A stretch of 64,000 bases of DNA from Neelides folsomi (Eukaryota > Arthropoda > Collembola > Neelipleona > Neelidae), in NCBI GenBank assembly GCA_034687125.1, contig JAQGBZ010000187.1, forward strand, positions 1 through 64,000, given 5' to 3'. The notes beneath the pieces are model-generated. The model saw only the letters and a program-made list of their open reading frames with translations, did not search any database and was not told the origin of the DNA. The stretch's first letter is position 1; each line of letters opens with the position of its first letter. The translations under genes and the position numbers were made by a program. Positions 60,601-64,000 of this stretch are shown piece by piece.

Positions 60601-62390
60601 GTTTGTGGACATTATGGAGAATGTAAACTGTGTTGGAAAGAAGATGTACCCCAAGATGTAAAGATACATTCAAGCATTATTTGCTTGTAGTAAATATAAA
60701 AACGTAAGTAGTAAGAGAGGAAATGGATCTCGATCAAATGGTGTAGTTGATTTTCCCCCTTCTGTTGATTCTTGGATGTGAACCTGAGAGAGATAGTGGG
60801 GAGATCCTTGTTATCTCCATCCGCCGGGCGGAGAGAAATAAGGCTACAAAGGCCAAAGGTCTCCTTCGTGGATAAGGCGCAAAACTGCAGCGTCACGGAC
60901 AAATGCGTCGCTGGGTTTGAGAGGAACTCTTGGACATGTGACAACCGGAGGGGTCAGATGTCTCAAAGGAACAAACCGGCGAGGAATCTCCGGAATCTCC
61001 CACTTCCACCCTTCTCCTAATGAACTACCCAAATGACGAGTAATGATGAGAACACCCACGAGGCCTCACCATAGGCCTTCTTACCTCATTCCCACCAATT
61101 GTCTCCCATGAGTCGCCGGTTTTCATTCACTCCATTACTCATCCTCGACACACGCCGAGACAATTGAATGCGAAATTACTTTTGCGCCCCTTTCACCTCT
61201 ACATTTTTTGCCCATATATTTCTTCATCTTATTCCAACTCAATCAAAATGAATTTAATAACAAGTATGTAGATAGTATTATATTGCCAATGAAGTTATAT
61301 CTAGTATTACATATGTGTAATCGAAAATTTTCTAAACCATGCGTGAGCAGGCGTGTACTTTTTCTAAGTTTTATTTTAAAATAATATTTTAATATTTTAA
61401 AAGCAAAATTTTAATTTAAGGGACCTTTTGGCACTTGTTTGAAATTCAACTTGATTTACCAAATAAGATTGCTTTTACGACTATTTCAAACATGCTTTCA
61501 CGAGACTGGATTTTATCAATTTTCCATTTAAAAATGATTTAAAAGTCAAAATCCATCATCGAAGGGAAAAATGAAAAAAGATTTTCTCGTTCTGTTTGGT
61601 TCTGTGCGGTTTTATCGGTGAGGAATGATTGATTGTAACCATCATCTCGACTTTCACGACCTCCGAGCCCAGGTCGAGGAAGCCAAAAGACAGAGGATTT
61701 CTCTGAGATGAGCTGAGGACTCGACTTCCCTCGTTTGTTTTCAAAGATGGGTTGAATTGTGTAATTTGGTGTAGAATGTGTGTATTCTGTCAACTTTACG
61801 ACGGTAGAGATTTTCGTTTAGGGTGATCTGTGGGAGTGTTCATCTCCCGTCTCTGTTTCCTCCCGTAAGGGCATGCGAAGGGAGCGACCCACCCAACTTC
61901 CTTACTCATTCATTGAGTCAAGGGATAAGATTCCTCATCAGACCCCACAGTTGCTTACGAACACTCAACCCAACAGCCGTCCCGTTTACAAACCCCCGAT
62001 ATCATCTTAACCTATGAGCTTATCCCTCCATCCAAATATCTTATTTAATTAATCAATTGACCAAACAAGTGGATTTATTAGTAAAAGGATATATCAAAAG
62101 TAATACAACTCTCACATGTGACCAAACCATAATTTTGTAAACAATGCACTCCTTGTACCATTTGAAATACTTATGCAGTGTCTAGTCCGTCAAATTTACT
62201 TTTACCGTTGATTCCATCAGCCTTATTGGTGTCTACATTATTATTAAAGAAGCATCCAAGTCCATCTGATTATAAAATTATTCAATTATTACAAAATAAG
62301 TAAAAAATAAACATTTAGCGTTTGACGGAATCATCAAAAGAGAAAGTGAGGAAAGTTTAAAATCCGCGTGAATGAAAGCTTAAACCCGAA
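57700..62390. other. Upstream region of SoxE, no supported gene
   Basis: GC-richer blocks (58.13-58.78, 59.25-59.65, 60.75-61.2 and 61.6-62.0 kb) alternate with AT-rich, GTA/TAC-rich DNA (59.88-60.5 and 61.26-61.32 kb). Open frames in the GC-rich blocks occur on both strands and have no motif or splice partner. An ATG at about 58166 followed by 18 codons and a gtaaag donor near 58220 could be a noncoding or coding leader exon, but no continuation is visible. The SoxE promoter and part of its regulatory DNA should be here. Confidence 0.45.
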
Positions 62391-63063
62391 ATGGCTGAGT
62401 CAATTTCACTTTCTGGAGGTTTAGTTACAAATATTGATGCTGCGGCTGCAAAAGTTTTAGAAGGCTATGACTGGTCACTTGTTTCTAATTCTAAAAAGTG
62501 AGTTTATATTTTTTATATAATGACAAATTATATTTATTATCTGTTAAGATACAATCAGCTTAAGTAATGTATAACTGATGTCTTTCTTAAAAGTTAACAA
62601 ATACCCTCTTCATCATTTCCATCATTCCATACTCTTTTTCAATTGAATCTTTTTCTTGATCTTTTTTATATGTTAAAACACATTTTGCTATAATAGCTTT
62701 TATTAACAAGATATTCAAGTAAAACATCACGTTCTTATAGCTAGATATAAGACTAACACGATGATGTTATAAGATGATCAAAAATTTAAAATATATGAGG
62801 CTGATTCATAGCATGCGACTTCTTTATATTTTACTACTATGATAATTGTTATAAAATATGACAAAAAGATGTTTTTAAAATGCAATGTATAAACTTTGTT
62901 AAATATCTAGAGCCCCTGCAAATTTGGGTTACAAATCCGAACACGTCAAACGGCCCATGAATGCCTTCATGGTGTGGGCCAAAGCAGCCCGCCGCCGATT
63001 GGCGGAACAATACCCGCAACTCCACAACGCCGAGCTGAGCAAAAGTCTTGGGAAGCTCTGGAG
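62391..63063 (+). CDS. SoxE: SoxE HMG-box transcription factor, first two coding exons (partial)
   Basis: Exon 1 is 62391-62497 and exon 2 is 62911-63063, both ending in phase 2; the gene continues beyond the window. The N-terminus holds [14 protein letters not shown] (residues 19-32), which matches the conserved dimerisation region that precedes the HMG box in SoxE proteins (Sox8/9/10, Drosophila Sox100B). The HMG box starts at [20 protein letters not shown] (47 on), followed by [20 protein letters not shown]. The AARR(R/K)[15 protein letters not shown] wording is diagnostic for group E. The donor directly after GKLWR is the known SoxE intron position within the box. SoxE factors bind the minor groove at A/T-A/T-CAA-A/T-G sites and act in gonad, gut and glial-type development. 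ATG choice: the only upstream ATG nearby (62371) meets a stop after two codons. Confidence 0.93.
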
Positions 63064-64000
63064 GTACTTAAATAAATACCCATAATTTCCTCATTTCTCA
63101 CCCTCTCCCCCCATGTGTGTGTGGGAAGTGATCCATGTGTTGATCAAGGGATGGTCACTTCTCGGGAAAGGTCAAGTTTTATAGTAGGAGACAATGGGGG
63201 GGCGAAAGGTCCGAAGGTCCCGCGTGGTCATTGTCCTTGCCCTTTCCTCCCTTAAGACGTGTGGGGCTGAAGACATAAAATGTGGAGTCGTTTTTCGGTC
63301 CTTCCAAACTACCCCATTACTCACTTAACTGCTTCTCTCGGAAATGTAGGAGCAGTTTAGGACTCAGGAGTTTAAAGGATACTTTCCCATAACCACCGCG
63401 AACCGATCCTTGCTGAACCCCTGACAGATACTTTAAATGTTATTATTAAGGGCAGCATGTGCGAAGGTTTTAAACTCGTGTGGCCCCTTGGACTTTTCCC
63501 TTCGCCGAAGTTGTAAGCACTTACATACATAAATACATACAAATTCTGTATTTCTTAAGGCTCGAGGGCGAGGATTTTGTGAATGAGAGCGCACATATGT
63601 AAAGGATCCCTTTGGCCTATGCGGAGTTCACTCATCCCACTCGTCCCATTCAAACCTTTAAGTAAACGTTAATACAGATGTACAAGATTTTATAACAGTT
63701 TACGAAGGCTTGAAAACCTTTTTGTTTCAAACCTTCCTTATCACTTCCTTCCCTTTCCAACACACATTGGGAAATTTTAAAAGACTTAAAGGTGTATTTT
63801 TACTTATATATTGTTGATGCGAGGCGTCTTGCCGTCTTAAACTTAATGTGACTAGAATATAAAAATGTCGAGGATAAATCAAAATTAAAGACTGGTAGTA
63901 ACTTTTTTCTTAAATGTGGTCTCGTTTGAAATAAAGCAAATGAAAGTTCATGAGTCATTTTTTATTAGGATGAGGCAATAAGGTAACTTACACGTATGGA
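63064..64000 (+). other. SoxE HMG-box intron (continues past window end)
   Basis: This is intronic sequence after the gtactt donor at 63064. No acceptor followed by the second half of an HMG box is seen before 64000, so the intron is at least 937 bases, longer than any transposon-free intron in the other genes here. It has no coding sequence or transposon ends that I can identify. Confidence 0.7.

Overview
This is nuclear DNA from an invertebrate, most likely an arthropod. A crustacean such as a copepod would fit, but the sequence alone does not settle it. The evidence is AT-rich DNA, protein genes split by short GT-AG introns (about 90-310 bases where no transposon has landed), TATA-driven small secreted-protein genes, a CUB-trypsin of arthropod type, a single CCAR gene, a SoxE gene, and many small DNA-transposon remnants. 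There is no operon structure, CRISPR array or other prokaryotic feature.

Layout. (1) 1-600, minus strand: the 5' end of a gene whose protein resembles the N-terminal region of DUF4806-type proteins; it runs off the left edge and has a possible frame break. (2) 2053-4318, plus: a secreted CUB-domain trypsin-like protease in 6-7 exons. (3) 5334-7895, minus: a 641-residue single-pass leucine-rich-repeat receptor in four exons. (4) 7.9-46.7 kb: a 38.9-kb divergent intergenic region between the 5' ends of the LRR gene and CCAR. I find no convincing multi-exon gene there, only an orphan LINE ORF1 (9.7-10.4 kb), a broken Cys-rich secreted-peptide gene (28.47 kb) with a transposon end beside it, and simple repeats. 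(5) 46778-53155, plus: a complete 12-exon CCAR1 orthologue (1236 aa) with two MITEs in its introns. (6) 53.6-57.6 kb: a Tc1/mariner-like fold-back element interrupted by a second element, a three-exon gene for a small helical secreted protein, a hAT-like element with 8-bp target duplications and an internal minisatellite, and a three-exon gene for a 56-residue cationic secreted peptide. (7) 57.7-62.4 kb: noncoding. (8) 62391 to the right edge: the first two coding exons of a SoxE gene, ending at the intron inside the HMG box.

The genes do not form one pathway. The best leads for something undescribed are the small secreted-peptide genes (two intact, one broken), which match no family I recognise, and the transposon structures around them. 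All exon boundaries were read by eye from frame continuity and splice dinucleotides; no similarity search was possible.
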